Shown: positions 49,527-59,310, numbered from the stretch's first letter. The stretch is 64,000 nucleotides of DNA from Streptococcus didelphis DSM 15616 (GCF_000380005.1 NZ_KB904188.1:496001-560000); one strand, 5' to 3'. Notes: generated by a model from the sequence alone, not told the origin. Program-made: numbers and translations.

Positions 49527-50450
49527 TTATCTTTCTGCTTTCCAATGGATAGCCTTTTCTTTATCCTTGTTTAACTGTTCTATCAAACCTTCAATTCCTT
49601 CAAATTTTGTCATGTCTCTAATCTTATCAAGCCAAATAATTTCAATTGATTCACCATAAATCTGACTTTCAAAATTAAAAATATTAGCTTCTAGTCTCAA
49701 CTCTGTTCCTCCAAAAGTAACATTTTTACCAATACTTGTCATGGAACGATACCTTTTTCCATTAACAATAACATCAGCTACATACACTCCATCAGCTGGT
49801 AGATAGGTTCTATCAATGGGGGCCAAATTAGCAGTGGGAAAGCCAAGAGTTCTACCACGCGCATCACCATGTACCACCATTCCTCTTGTGGAAAACTCAT
49901 AACCTAAAAGCTTATTAACCTTGGCTACCTCACCTTCTTTTATCAGATTTCTAATCCAGGTCGAGGAAATTTTTTTACCTTCATAGTTTTTTTCTTCAAT
50001 AGTATAAACCTTACCATCAAAATTGCGCTGCAAATAATCCGAGTCCGTCCTATTATGACCAAACTTGTAGTCAAAGCCAACAACAATATACTTAGCTTTT
50101 AGTGCCCCGATATAATTTTTGATAAAATCATCTGAAGATACCATAGAAAAATTGGAGGTGAAATCAATAAGATAGAGTGAGTCAACCCCATATTCAGCAA
50201 ATTTTTCATAACGCTTTTGGGGATAACTTATGTGCAATAATAAATCGGGTCTAAATTTAGAAAAAGCCAATTGAGGTGTTTCGTTAAAAGTAAGACTTGT
50301 AATATTCAAGGATTCTTTAGTAGCAAGCTCTTTTGCTTTATCAAATAAGGCCTTATGTCCTTTATGAAGACCATCAAAATAGCCTAAAACTAATATGGTG
50401 GGCTCTTCTTCCTTAATCTCCTTATAGGAATTAATGTGTTTTATTTCCAT
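49527..50450 (-). CDS. ribF: bifunctional riboflavin kinase / FAD synthetase
   Basis: 307 residues: N-terminal nucleotidyltransferase GYFDGLHKGHKALF and STWIRNLI, then C-terminal flavokinase with GDARGRTLGFPTANL and the catalytic Glu in ELRLEANIFNF. Converts riboflavin to FMN and FAD. Twenty bp after truB on the same strand, a common pair. Confidence 0.96.
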   Translation of the reverse strand: MEIKHINSYKEIKEEEPTILVLGYFDGLHKGHKALFDKAKELATKESLNITSLTFNETPQLAFSKFRPDLLLHISYPQKRYEKFAEYGVDSLYLIDFTSNFSMVSSDDFIKNYIGALKAKYIVVGFDYKFGHNRTDSDYLQRNFDGKVYTIEEKNYEGKKISSTWIRNLIKEGEVAKVNKLLGYEFSTRGMVVHGDARGRTLGFPTANLAPIDRTYLPADGVYVADVIVNGKRYRSMTSIGKNVTFGGTELRLEANIFNFESQIYGESIEIIWLDKIRDMTKFEGIEGLIEQLNKDKEKAIHWKAER

Positions 50451-50470
50451 TGTTTTATTGCTCCAATTAC

Positions 50471-51352
50471 TTATATTAGCACTTTCTTAGGCTTATATCC
50501 GTCTTCTCGTTTTTCTAAAATAGCCACCAGCTCTGCTTGATTAAAAACAGCTACCAGAGGGTCTTGACAAGCTAGACTAATTTTGCGACCAAAAGAAATC
50601 TCTCGTTTGTCATCTTGATTAATCTCTACTTGAGGCAAATCAGACACGCCTAAAGCTAATGGCAATAAGAAGGAATGGTCACCATCTTCCACCATGTCTT
50701 TAATTTGACTTAAAGTAAAGGCCTGGTCAATAGTCAATCCTGCTGAAGCAGTTCTCTTCAAGGCAGACATATGACTTGCTAAGCCGAGTTTTCCCCCTAA
50801 ATCAACAGCTAATGTGCGAACATAGGTGCCCTTGCTACAGGCTACCTTGAAATCAAATCGACATAGGCCTTCCTTGAATTCAAGTGGACTAGTCCTAACA
50901 AATTCAGCAATTCTTACCTGCCTAATAGGTCTTTCTACTTCTTGGCCAAGTCTAGCATACTCATACAACTTTTTTCCATTAACCTTAATAGCAGAGAACA
51001 TAGGAGGAATCTGTTCAATATCTCCTAGAAAGCTAGCTATACACTCATCAATTTCTTTTTCTGTTAATGTAGTTGCTACAGGCGTTTTTTTCACTACTTC
51101 TCCACTAGCATCTTCAGTAGTTGTAGAGTAGCCCAAGGTTACTTGCCCTTCATAGACCTTACCTGCTTCTGTCATAAATTCAATGACCCTAGTTGCCTTA
51201 CCAACAGCAATAGGGAGAACCCCCACTACATCTGGGTCTAAAGTTCCACCATGACCAATCTTTTTTTCATTTAAAATACGACGAAGCTTAAAAACAACGT
51301 CATGAGATGTCATTCCTGCTTCTTTTTTGACATTAATAATTCCTTGATACAT
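50471..51352 (-). CDS. truB: tRNA pseudouridine(55) synthase
   Basis: Makes pseudouridine 55 in the T loop of tRNA. 293 residues with [20 protein letters not shown] carrying the catalytic Asp, followed by [11 protein letters not shown] and [14 protein letters not shown]. Length is standard. Confidence 0.97.
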   Translation of the reverse strand: MYQGIINVKKEAGMTSHDVVFKLRRILNEKKIGHGGTLDPDVVGVLPIAVGKATRVIEFMTEAGKVYEGQVTLGYSTTTEDASGEVVKKTPVATTLTEKEIDECIASFLGDIEQIPPMFSAIKVNGKKLYEYARLGQEVERPIRQVRIAEFVRTSPLEFKEGLCRFDFKVACSKGTYVRTLAVDLGGKLGLASHMSALKRTASAGLTIDQAFTLSQIKDMVEDGDHSFLLPLALGVSDLPQVEINQDDKREISFGRKISLACQDPLVAVFNQAELVAILEKREDGYKPKKVLI

Positions 51353-51422
51353 ATTATTCTTTCATTTCACTTAAATTTTGACCTTTTCAATTATAACTGT
51401 TTTGAAAGTAAAAAGACAAGAG

Positions 51423-51446
51423 AAAAAACTCCTAAGGGAGTTTTAA
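51423..51446 (-). terminator. terminator after the DUF2130 gene
   Basis: AAAACTCC / GGAGTTTT stem with a 4-nt loop and T run on the minus strand, just after the DUF2130 stop and before truB. Confidence 0.8.
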
Positions 51447-51455
51447 AGCTGGAAA

Positions 51456-52796
51456 TCATTTATGATTTATATTTTCAAATTTTTCTCGCATGGTTGGGTT
51501 ATTGCGGGTTAATTTTTTAACAGAAACATCTTCTAACTTATTATTAGCCTTGTTAAGGTGATTCGAACTGAGGCGAAGAGCTTCTTTGACTCTTTCCATC
51601 TGCTTAATGGACTCATCAATACGTTTGATGGCTTCATCAAACTGACTGCTAGCATTATTATAGTGTTTGGCAAAAACTGTTTTAAAAGCATCTAGGTCTT
51701 CTTCAAAATGAGTAATGTCAATATTTTGTTCCCTGACCAAGGCTAGGTCTTGTTTATATTTCAAGCTATTAAGAGCTGCATTTCTTAGAATACCAATCAA
51801 TTGAATAAAGAGCTGTGGCCTGACGACATACATTTTTTCATATTCATGACTGACATCTACAATTCCTGTATTATAATAATCACTATCAGCTTCTAGCATA
51901 CTTACCAAAACAGCATACTCACATTTTTTCTCCCTACGATCCTTATCTAGTTCTTTAAAAAAATCTTTATTTTTATGCTTAGTTTTAGTTGTATCAGCCT
52001 CATTTTTCATTTCAAACATTATCGAAATAATTTCTAGGCCATTTTCATCCAACTCCCTATAAATATAGTCACCTTTTGATCCTCGATTTGAAAGGGTATT
52101 ATCCTTGGTAAATTCTGCATTAGGAAAAGCATAGCTTCTAACCTTGTTAAACTCAGTTTCAGCATATAGTTCCAAACTTTCTCCAATAGCTTTGGTGGAC
52201 TGCTGCGCTTTGAAATTCTTATAAAACTCCACCTGTTCGTTAGCTGCTTTCAACTGTGACTGAAAGTCACTTTGTAAAGAAGCCAAGGATAAGGCTTGTT
52301 CTTTTTCATTAAGCACAAGCTGATTTTTCAAATCATCTCGCTCTTTTTCAAGATTTGTCAAAAGAGAATGAACCTTTGCCTGGTTTTCCAATTCCATCTT
52401 TTCTAATTTATTTTTCAACTCTATGACTTCTCTATCTTTTTGGCTTAATTTATCACTTAGTTCTAGGGCATTTTGAGAAGCTAGGTTTTGTAATTCAGCC
52501 TCCAAAGAAGTAATTTCTTGATTCTTTTTGGCAAGCTCTTCTTGGTTTAAATAGTGATATTCTTTCTCTTTTTGTTCTAGTAGATGCTTCAATTGATTAA
52601 TATGACTATCTTTTTGCCCTAATTGTTCTTGAAGGTCATTTTTGGCTTTTTCTTTTAGAATAGCAACTTGATTTTCTAGCCTTTCACCAACTTCTTTTTC
52701 AAATTCTTCCCCACGAACCTGCGCCAATAAATGGCTATAGTCAGATTCGTCTATGGTAAAAATAGTTTTACAGTTTGGGCATTTTATTTCTTTCAT
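51456..52796 (-). CDS. DUF2130 domain-containing coiled-coil protein
   Basis: 446 residues: an N-terminal CxxC (IKCPNCKTIFTID) that may bind metal, a long coiled coil (about residues 30-200, rich in E, K, L, Q) and the DUF2130 core with GSKGDYIYRE, FEMKNEADTT and VSMLEADSDYYNTGI. The core resembles a PD-(D/E)xK-like nuclease fold in some family descriptions (DYI...EMK), but activity is unproven. About 100 bp after the FUSC-like gene, separated by a terminator. Confidence 0.85.
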   Translation of the reverse strand: MKEIKCPNCKTIFTIDESDYSHLLAQVRGEEFEKEVGERLENQVAILKEKAKNDLQEQLGQKDSHINQLKHLLEQKEKEYHYLNQEELAKKNQEITSLEAELQNLASQNALELSDKLSQKDREVIELKNKLEKMELENQAKVHSLLTNLEKERDDLKNQLVLNEKEQALSLASLQSDFQSQLKAANEQVEFYKNFKAQQSTKAIGESLELYAETEFNKVRSYAFPNAEFTKDNTLSNRGSKGDYIYRELDENGLEIISIMFEMKNEADTTKTKHKNKDFFKELDKDRREKKCEYAVLVSMLEADSDYYNTGIVDVSHEYEKMYVVRPQLFIQLIGILRNAALNSLKYKQDLALVREQNIDITHFEEDLDAFKTVFAKHYNNASSQFDEAIKRIDESIKQMERVKEALRLSSNHLNKANNKLEDVSVKKLTRNNPTMREKFENINHK

Positions 52797-52840
52797 GGTT
52801 CTCCATTCTAATGCTTGATTTCCTATGACCTAGTATACCA

Positions 52841-52881
52841 AAAAAGATTAGACTTCTCTTTTAAGAACTGGCTAATCTTTT
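52841..52881 (-). terminator. terminator after the FUSC-like gene
   Basis: AAAAGATTAG / CTAATCTTTT perfect stem with a 20-nt loop and six U on the minus strand. Confidence 0.8.
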
Positions 52882-52895
52882 GAAGTTAACTTGGG

Positions 52896-53855
52896 TTAAG
52901 GTAAATCATGGTATTCTTGATAAAATTCGGTTTTTTCTCTAATGAAATTTTCTAAGTCTTGAAGAAGTTGGAATAACTGGGCGCGATTTTCAAACTCTAA
53001 TCTTGTCTTTGGAAGTTCTCTTTGACGATAAGTTTGAAGTAAGCTTGCAATGTCATCAAGCAAGGTAACAGCTGGATTTTTTTCACTTAACTGACTAGCA
53101 GTTTCATGGATAAAATGAGCTAATAGTACACTTTCTCGATTCTTCTCCTTGATATTTTGGCTAATTTTAACAATCTGTTTGAGAAGTCTAACTTGATTAC
53201 GACGCATTTCAAAGTAATGAACCTGGTAATTGGTTTGTTGGAAGACCTGATTATCACTTTCTCGATAAACCATTTTCAGGGCTTGTTCTAACTCAAATTC
53301 CAGCTCTTGAACCAAAACTTCTATTACGGAGTCTTTTTCGGCTAATAAAGAAGCCTCTAATTGAAAAAGAATTTCTTTTAATCTTTTTTCAATATCTTTT
53401 TGATAGGTTTTTATTTGCCCACTGTTAGATGTCATATAGGTATTTAAAAGTAAAGCAAATCCAGTTCCAATAACAAATATTAAGGCTTCATTTAATAAAA
53501 CAGAAGGATTGAGAGATTTTAAGGTTAGGAGATGACTTACTAAGACAGTTATAGGAACTAAGCCAGATTCTATCTTTAAATAATAGAGTAAGGGAATAGT
53601 GATGACAAGATAGAGAGTAAAAGCAAATAGTCCAAAACCAAAAACTAAAAAGATGCTATAGGCAAGCATAAAGGATAAAATAAAAGAAATAAGGCGATCC
53701 CGTGCTATTTTTAGACTATATTGTCTCGTATCAAGTAAGCTTAGAAGGGCAATAATCCCAGCAGAAGTTGAAAATTTTAAGTTAAGTAGGTCAGCCACTA
53801 TAATAGCTAAACAAGTGGCCAAAACCATTTTTACAGTTCTTTCAAAGAGTTTCAT
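52896..53855 (-). CDS. aromatic acid exporter family / FUSC-like membrane protein
   Basis: 319 residues. The N-terminal half has four to five transmembrane segments beginning LATCLAIIVADLLNLKFSTS (typical of DUF939/ArAE_1 proteins) and the C-terminal half is a soluble helical domain. Related proteins include bacterial aromatic acid exporters; the substrate here is unknown. Starts 10 bp after the HsdS-like gene, so the two are co-transcribed. Confidence 0.82.
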   Translation of the reverse strand: MKLFERTVKMVLATCLAIIVADLLNLKFSTSAGIIALLSLLDTRQYSLKIARDRLISFILSFMLAYSIFLVFGFGLFAFTLYLVITIPLLYYLKIESGLVPITVLVSHLLTLKSLNPSVLLNEALIFVIGTGFALLLNTYMTSNSGQIKTYQKDIEKRLKEILFQLEASLLAEKDSVIEVLVQELEFELEQALKMVYRESDNQVFQQTNYQVHYFEMRRNQVRLLKQIVKISQNIKEKNRESVLLAHFIHETASQLSEKNPAVTLLDDIASLLQTYRQRELPKTRLEFENRAQLFQLLQDLENFIREKTEFYQEYHDLP

Positions 53856-53865
53856 CTTACTTTCC

Positions 53866-54462
53866 TTAATTTAAGCTTTTTTCAATTTCTTTTTGAATGT
53901 GTTGCCACTCCTGCTGGGCTCTTTTTATTTTTCGGTGATAGTCACTTAAACCTCTCAAATAGTGATTAATCAAGTAATCTTGTTTGACAAGTGGAATCAA
54001 GGGTATTGGAATGTCAAGTAACTCCTTGGTAGATAAATTAATGACATCCTTACCATGATCGGCCCTATCCAGTAAGGTGTGCCCAATTGGGGAGTCTAGG
54101 AAAAATTTAATATAATAGCTCCGCAATTTTTCAGTTGGACGCAAAACAGTGATATTGGACGAAGCAACAATATCTCTATTTTGCTTATGAAAAACACAAA
54201 CTTTTTTCACCGTTCCTTTTGAAGCAATTAATAGATCTCCTTCTTCTAAAAAATATCTCAATAATTGTCTTTTATCTAACTGAAAAGTTCTTAATTTGTC
54301 ATAGGCTATACCATCTGGACTCATATCTGAAAGATTAATGAGACCAAATTCTCCTTCTGCTAGCTTTGCAGAAACAGCTTTACCTTTAAAACATTCAACA
54401 GCTTCTCCTAGTAAAATTTTGGGTTTACTATTATTAAAATAGTCTTCTAGCTTTTCTTCCAT
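53866..54462 (-). CDS. orphan HsdS-like protein with a single target-recognition domain
   Basis: 198 residues resembling half of a type I restriction specificity subunit: one TRD-like domain (GEFGLINLSDMSPDGI, EEGDLLIASKGTVKK, LRSYYIKFFLDSPIG, IPIPLIPLVKQDYL) followed by one helix of coiled coil (YHRKIKRAQQEW). A functional HsdS has two TRDs, and no hsdM or hsdR is in the window. The usual conserved INLSTKELLDIPIPLIP region is intact, so it is not obviously decaying. It may dimerise, or act outside restriction. Confidence 0.7.
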   Translation of the reverse strand: MEEKLEDYFNNSKPKILLGEAVECFKGKAVSAKLAEGEFGLINLSDMSPDGIAYDKLRTFQLDKRQLLRYFLEEGDLLIASKGTVKKVCVFHKQNRDIVASSNITVLRPTEKLRSYYIKFFLDSPIGHTLLDRADHGKDVINLSTKELLDIPIPLIPLVKQDYLINHYLRGLSDYHRKIKRAQQEWQHIQKEIEKSLN

Positions 54463-54500
54463 GTTAGTATCTTTCTATTATCTTATAGTATCAAAATACT

Positions 54501-54538
54501 AACACTTTTAAAAAGGAATTTCAAGTTTTAAAAGTGTT
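54501..54538. repeat. 13-bp perfect inverted repeat
   Basis: AACACTTTTAAAA / TTTTAAAAGTGTT with a 12-nt loop, between the exporter operon and the HsdS-like gene. There is no U run, so it is a weak terminator at best. Confidence 0.5.
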
Positions 54539-54560
54539 AAAAACACCTCAATTCCAACTT

Positions 54561-57068
54561 TTAATCAAGGGACTTTAAAGCCTCTAACATATTTAATTTT
54601 CTCATTCTAAAGTCTACTAGGATTCCTAATAGGAAAAGAAGCCCTGTAATAGAGATTAGGGGAATGAGATAAACATAGCTATCCAATTGGGTGCCAAAGT
54701 TTATCCTATCTGAGCTGATTATCTTCATAATATAAGTATGAAGATAACGCCCACCTATGATGCCAACAATTATTCCAATAAAAGAAAGAATAATTGTTTC
54801 TCGGTAAATATACAGGGTCACCTCAGTATTGTAAAAACCCAGAACTTTTACTGTTGATAGTTCTCTAACCCTTTCTGCTATATTGATACTTGTTAAATTG
54901 TAAAGAATCACCATTCCTAGTAAGATAGATAGTATGATTAAAAGTGCCATAACATTCTTTAAGGATGCAATTACTGACTCTACAGACTGAATAGTCTGAG
55001 AATTTTGATGTAGAGCTTCTACAGAAGATAAAGCTAAGAGCTTGTGAGACACCTGACTGATATGATTACTATTAGCATTTTGCAAATTAATAAAATATGC
55101 AAGACTATAATCTATCGAAGCAAAATACTTAGAATAATAAGTATCTGACATAAGCATATAATGGCCAACATTCATTTGAACTATCTTTTTTACAGTAACT
55201 TTTAAGCTATGATTTTGGTCATCATGAATAGTGAGTTTTTGACCTTCTTTTACCTTATAAAGATTGGCAAATTTTTCAGACAGGACTATTCCATCTTTAG
55301 GAATAGTTACTTTTTTACTGGTTTTACTATCTTTCAAATTAATGAAATCATCTAGATTACCTTTATCTGTCGCGATGACATTAACTAAAATGTTATGCTT
55401 TTGACCTTTTTTAACTATATTAAGGTTAGAAAAATGAACTTTTTGTAATTGCTTAACTTCTTTTGAAGCAAAAAATTGACTTAACTTTTGATCCCTATTA
55501 GGAGTATCTTTACTAATCAATAAAATATGATAAGGTGTCAACACTGAAAACTGATGATCAACTACTTTTGATAAGGAAGACTGAATGCCCAAGCCGGAAA
55601 ATAAAAGTGCCACTGAACCTGCAACTCCTATTATGGTCATAAACATCCGTCGTTTATATCTAAAAATATTTCTAAGGGTTATCTTATAGGTGAAACTTAA
55701 TTTTTTCCAGAAAAAGGAAAAATGTTCTAAAAATATCCTTGAGCCCTTACTAGGTGGCTTAGGAAGTAATAGTTGGGCTGGTTTTTGAAATAATTCTTTT
55801 CTGACTACTAAATAGGCAGGTAAGAGAGCTGAAATCATCGCTAAGGCATAGGCTAATAAAGCATAGGTCCAATAAAAATAAAAGGAGATATTGCCTATAA
55901 CAAGGGGATCGGTGACAATCTTAGCAATTAAAGAGGATAAGAAATAAGTTCCGCCTAAAATTCCCAAAGTCGTTCCTAAAAAGCTTGCCATAAATCCATA
56001 CATAATAAATTTAAAAAAGATGTCTTTTCTGCTATAACCAAGTGCTAAAAATAATCCAGAATTGATTCTCTCTTCATCGACAAAACGTGTCATAGTTGTA
56101 AAAGTAACTAAAGCAGCAACTAAATAAAGCAAAACAGGAAAGATATTGCCTACTCTTGAAATAGAGTTTGAGGATGTCTGATAGGCTTCATAACCCTCTC
56201 CTCCTGGTAGGCTAGATTTATTATAGACGGTATAGGTAGGCTTAGGAAGATGCTTAAGTTCTTCTTTTTGTTTAGGGCTAAGTAGATGGTCTTCTGAGCC
56301 TAACATCTTGTTTTGAGCCTCAGCTTTTAGTTCTTCTTTCCTAGCTGGGCCATTATCAACTAATATATTTTCTATCTGTCTTTCTTTGTCAGAAAGCTTA
56401 TCAGAATAGGTTTTAGAAAAAGGTTTTAGCTCTTTTAAATCTCTAAAAGTGAGTCTTACGATATTACCTTGTATATTAAAGGCAGACTTATTTAAGAAAC
56501 CATAAACATCTAAGTTTCCATCACCTGCTTGAGAACTTCCTAGATTTTTCTTGGACCAAATTTCTGATGAATTAAGGTAACCTACTACTTTAAATGCTTG
56601 GAACTTCAATAAGCCCTGATTTTTAGTTTTTAACTGAATAAGAGAACCTATTGGATAATTCTTTTGAAACCAGCTTGCAATAGCTATCTCATTATCTTGA
56701 TTAGGCAGCTTCCCTTTAATTAAGGTAGGTTTTGATATCTTATCTGTAAGTGATAATATCCGAATAGATTGTTTTTTTCCAACAATATCTGCATCTAGGA
56801 GATGGCCAAGTTCCATCTGACTAGCTGGTAACTCTGTTTTTAATTCTGACAGGGCTGTATCTGAAAAACCACTTGAAGCAATAATGCTTAGTTCCATCAC
56901 TCGATGTTTGTTAATATAATGGCTAGCTGATCTCTCAAGATCTGGTCCGGTCACTTTTAATCCAACAAGAGCAAAGGAGCCTATAAACATCAATAAAAAC
57001 AAAGAAATAAAACGACCACTTGAAGATTTGATAGACCTGAGAATATCTTTCCAAAATGTTTTTTTCAT
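54561..57068 (-). CDS. ABC transporter permease (FtsX/MacB-type)
   Basis: 835-residue permease: N-terminal transmembrane helix (residues 16-38), large extracellular domain, three central helices, a second extracellular domain and three C-terminal helices, with two FtsX domains (LVAALVTFTTMTRFVDEERI and VRELSTVKVLGFYNTEVT). This long duplicated form is typical of Gram-positive exporters linked to peptide or lipid stress. The partner ATPase is encoded 12 bp upstream and a divergent TetR gene probably controls both. Confidence 0.9.
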   Translation of the reverse strand: MKKTFWKDILRSIKSSSGRFISLFLLMFIGSFALVGLKVTGPDLERSASHYINKHRVMELSIIASSGFSDTALSELKTELPASQMELGHLLDADIVGKKQSIRILSLTDKISKPTLIKGKLPNQDNEIAIASWFQKNYPIGSLIQLKTKNQGLLKFQAFKVVGYLNSSEIWSKKNLGSSQAGDGNLDVYGFLNKSAFNIQGNIVRLTFRDLKELKPFSKTYSDKLSDKERQIENILVDNGPARKEELKAEAQNKMLGSEDHLLSPKQKEELKHLPKPTYTVYNKSSLPGGEGYEAYQTSSNSISRVGNIFPVLLYLVAALVTFTTMTRFVDEERINSGLFLALGYSRKDIFFKFIMYGFMASFLGTTLGILGGTYFLSSLIAKIVTDPLVIGNISFYFYWTYALLAYALAMISALLPAYLVVRKELFQKPAQLLLPKPPSKGSRIFLEHFSFFWKKLSFTYKITLRNIFRYKRRMFMTIIGVAGSVALLFSGLGIQSSLSKVVDHQFSVLTPYHILLISKDTPNRDQKLSQFFASKEVKQLQKVHFSNLNIVKKGQKHNILVNVIATDKGNLDDFINLKDSKTSKKVTIPKDGIVLSEKFANLYKVKEGQKLTIHDDQNHSLKVTVKKIVQMNVGHYMLMSDTYYSKYFASIDYSLAYFINLQNANSNHISQVSHKLLALSSVEALHQNSQTIQSVESVIASLKNVMALLIILSILLGMVILYNLTSINIAERVRELSTVKVLGFYNTEVTLYIYRETIILSFIGIIVGIIGGRYLHTYIMKIISSDRINFGTQLDSYVYLIPLISITGLLFLLGILVDFRMRKLNMLEALKSLD

Positions 57069-57079
57069 TTTTAGCTCCC

Positions 57080-57781
57080 TTAATATTCAATGTCATCTAT
57101 AGCTTGTGGCTTAGCATTAGTAAGAACCTTTGTTACCTTGGCATCATGCATATAGATAACCCTGTCAGCTATAGGGGCTAGGGCTGTATTGTGAGTAACA
57201 ATAACCACTGTAGCCTGTCGATTGCGAATCATTTCCTGTAATAACTTTAGAATTTGTTTCCCTGTTTGATAGTCTAAGGCACCTGTAGGCTCATCACAAA
57301 GCAAGAGTTTGGGTTTTTTAGCAATAGCTCTTGCAATAGAAACTCTCTGTTGCTCGCCTCCTGATAGCTGTCCAGGAAAATGATCAATACGATTTTCTAA
57401 GCCAACTTCTTTTAAAATTTGAAGGGGTTCTAAAGCATCTTCTACAAGTTCTACGGCCAATTCAACATTTTCTTTAGCTGTTAAGTTGGGAACTAAATTA
57501 TAAAATTGGAATACAAAACCGATTGCATTTCTACGATATTGGGTTAGTTCTTTAGCAGTATAACTTGAAATATCTTTTCCATCAACGATAACACTACCTT
57601 GATCATTTGTATCCATTCCTCCAAGAATATTTAAAACAGTTGATTTCCCAGCTCCAGATGCACCTAAAATAACCACTAATTCCCCTTGATTTATTTCAAA
57701 AGATACTTTATCATTGGCTACAATTTCACTGTCACCCATCTTATAATGCTTGGAAGAAGATCTCATTTCTATATATGCCAA
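57080..57781 (-). CDS. ABC transporter ATP-binding protein (MacB/LolD-type)
   Basis: 233 residues with Walker [35 protein letters not shown] and switch His in [20 protein letters not shown]. The leader contains two direct GTTGATATA repeats beside a palindrome that probably binds the TetR regulator encoded divergently. Confidence 0.93.
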   Translation of the reverse strand: MAYIEMRSSSKHYKMGDSEIVANDKVSFEINQGELVVILGASGAGKSTVLNILGGMDTNDQGSVIVDGKDISSYTAKELTQYRRNAIGFVFQFYNLVPNLTAKENVELAVELVEDALEPLQILKEVGLENRIDHFPGQLSGGEQQRVSIARAIAKKPKLLLCDEPTGALDYQTGKQILKLLQEMIRNRQATVVIVTHNTALAPIADRVIYMHDAKVTKVLTNAKPQAIDDIEY

Positions 57782-57806
57782 AGCTACTCTCCTTTATATC
57801 AACTAT

Positions 57807-57866
57807 ATCAACAGAATGTTGATTTTATTCTACTTATATTATATAATGTGCCCATACAGGCAACAA
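57807..57866. promoter_or_regulatory. divergent promoters and candidate TetR operator
   Basis: Perfect inverted repeat ATCAACA-GAA-TGTTGAT (57807-57823). Plus-strand tetR promoter: TTGATT (57819-57824), 17 bp, TATAAT (57842-57847), so the -35 overlaps the operator. Minus-strand ABC promoter: TTGTTG (57861-57866), 17 bp, TATAAT (57838-57843), with the operator just downstream. One bound dimer could silence both. Confidence 0.6.
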
Positions 57867-57908
57867 GAACAAAAAATAAAACTTTGTTCATTTAAGGAGG
57901 CTTAGCTT

Positions 57909-58451
57909 ATGAATAAAAGACATACAGAAACAAAGTATTATCTTACACTAGCTTTAGTATCTCTACTTTCAGAAAAAGACTTTGAAGCTATTACCATTTC
58001 AGATTTGGCTAAGCGAGCTGGCATTAATAGAGGGACCTTTTATCTTCATTATAAGGATAAGTATCAAATGATTGATCAAATCAAAGAAGAAAGTTTAGAA
58101 CACATCTTTAAAATACTTGATCAACAAGCAATCTATACTGATACAAGGGCTCTTCTTATTGCTGTTTTAACCCTCTTTCAAGGCAATTTTTCCTTTGTTC
58201 AGGCACTTTCTAAATCTTCTTATGTTAATTTCAAACAGACCCTAAAAGATTTTATCTTCCGCGTGCTCTTAAGCATTAAAGATTATCAAACTATTGTCAG
58301 TAAACAATATGGAATTCCTTATGAATATGCCCTAGAAGTCTATCTCTCAAGCATTGAAAGTATTATCAGTTACTGGGTTGCAAATGGAGGAAAAGAATCA
58401 CCAGAGCAATTGAGTGATATTATATTAAAAACAGTTTCAGTGGAAAAATAA
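57909..58451 (+). CDS. TetR/AcrR family regulator
   Basis: 180 residues with an N-terminal TetR helix-turn-helix (ITISDLAKRAGINRGTFYLHYKDK, residues 28-51) and a helical ligand-binding part with a C-terminal DUF/TetR_C-like region (VYLSSIESIISYW). SD AAGGAGG. Most likely represses the divergent ABC exporter and itself. Confidence 0.9.
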   Translation: MNKRHTETKYYLTLALVSLLSEKDFEAITISDLAKRAGINRGTFYLHYKDKYQMIDQIKEESLEHIFKILDQQAIYTDTRALLIAVLTLFQGNFSFVQALSKSSYVNFKQTLKDFIFRVLLSIKDYQTIVSKQYGIPYEYALEVYLSSIESIISYWVANGGKESPEQLSDIILKTVSVEK

Positions 58452-58454
58452 AAT

Positions 58455-58482
58455 GTCAGTTCAATTAAGGACTGACTTTTTA
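58455..58482 (+). terminator. tetR terminator
   Basis: GTCAGT / ACTGAC stem with a 10-nt loop and five T, directly after the stop codon. Confidence 0.75.
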
Positions 58483-58523
58483 TTTTTAGGTATTGGATAT
58501 AGTTGAGAGTGCTGGGATAAACT

Positions 58524-58548
58524 AAAAAAACTAGATAATTCTAGTTTT
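58524..58548 (-). terminator. terminator at the end of the BusR-like gene
   Basis: AAAACTAG / CTAGTTTT stem, 6-nt loop, seven U on the minus strand; it begins at the stop codon itself. Confidence 0.8.
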
Positions 58549-59192
58549 CATAATCCCATAGAGAGATTAAAATAGTTTTTCATACGTGAATAAACTGATT
58601 CATCTCCGACAAAAAAGATATGGTCGCCTTTTTCTATCACTGAATAAGGTCCAGGAGAGATAGTAAATTGACCTTCATGCTCAATAGCTACAACAGTTGC
58701 ACCTGTTTGGTGCCATAAATTTAAGACACCGATAGATTTTCCAAAATGTTCTGAATCCTTACTTACAATAATTTCATAAGGAGCAAGAGGAAAATGTTTA
58801 CTGATATTTTGGCTTTGCATCAAAAATTCATTAACTAAAACAGATAGTTGGTCCATTCCTCTTTGCTGGTCATGCAAATTTTCACGAATACGCTCTTTAA
58901 TAACAGCAATAGAATGTGTTGATTCATATTGATTAATAAATTCCATGGCTTTTTCTTTAGATAAAACGATGGCTCCACTACCATGTTTTAAGGTTAAAAT
59001 ATTAAGGTCAGCTAGTATGTTCAATCCTTTTCGTGCTGTCTCTGGTGAAACATTAAAAGTAGAAGCAATTGTTGTTCTAGATTTTAACTTTTCACCAACT
59101 TCATATTCTCCATTTGCGATTCTCTGGGCAACTGAAATAGCTATTTTCTGATATTTTGAGCTTGTAAATTCACTTTTCTTACTTATGCTCAT
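58548..59192 (-). CDS. BusR-like GntR/RCK_C regulator (candidate c-di-AMP sensor)
   Basis: 214 residues: GntR winged helix (residues 10-75, FNVSPETARKGLNILADL) plus a TrkA-C/RCK_C domain (about 125-205, ISPGPYSVIEKGDHIFFVG). The same architecture as BusR, which represses the betaine importer busAB and responds to c-di-AMP in Lactococcus and S. agalactiae. busAB is not adjacent here, so it must act in trans if orthologous. SD AAAGGAG. Adjacent to the Gls24 cluster but separated by a terminator. Confidence 0.8.
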   Translation of the reverse strand: MSISKKSEFTSSKYQKIAISVAQRIANGEYEVGEKLKSRTTIASTFNVSPETARKGLNILADLNILTLKHGSGAIVLSKEKAMEFINQYESTHSIAVIKERIRENLHDQQRGMDQLSVLVNEFLMQSQNISKHFPLAPYEIIVSKDSEHFGKSIGVLNLWHQTGATVVAIEHEGQFTISPGPYSVIEKGDHIFFVGDESVYSRMKNYFNLSMGL

Positions 59193-59282
59193 AGTATTCT
59201 CCTTTATAGACTATCTAAAACATTCCTATTAAATCATATTTTTGAATAGTTTTCAACAGTATTTTAAGAGGAACGAGGGCAA

Positions 59283-59310
59283 AATTAAGAGCCGGTTTTA
59301 AACCAGCTCT
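59283..59310 (-). terminator. terminator of the Gls24 cluster
   Basis: AGAGCTGGTTT with AAACCGGCTCT (one G-U) around a short loop on the minus strand, followed by TAATTTT. Confidence 0.75.

Noticed and set aside
51456..52796. DUF2130 protein as an SMC-like or phage protein
   Set aside because: It lacks ATP-binding motifs and sits among housekeeping genes; the DUF2130 core explains it better.
53866..54462. Active type I restriction-modification locus
   Set aside because: Only one TRD is present and there is no hsdM or hsdR gene in the window.
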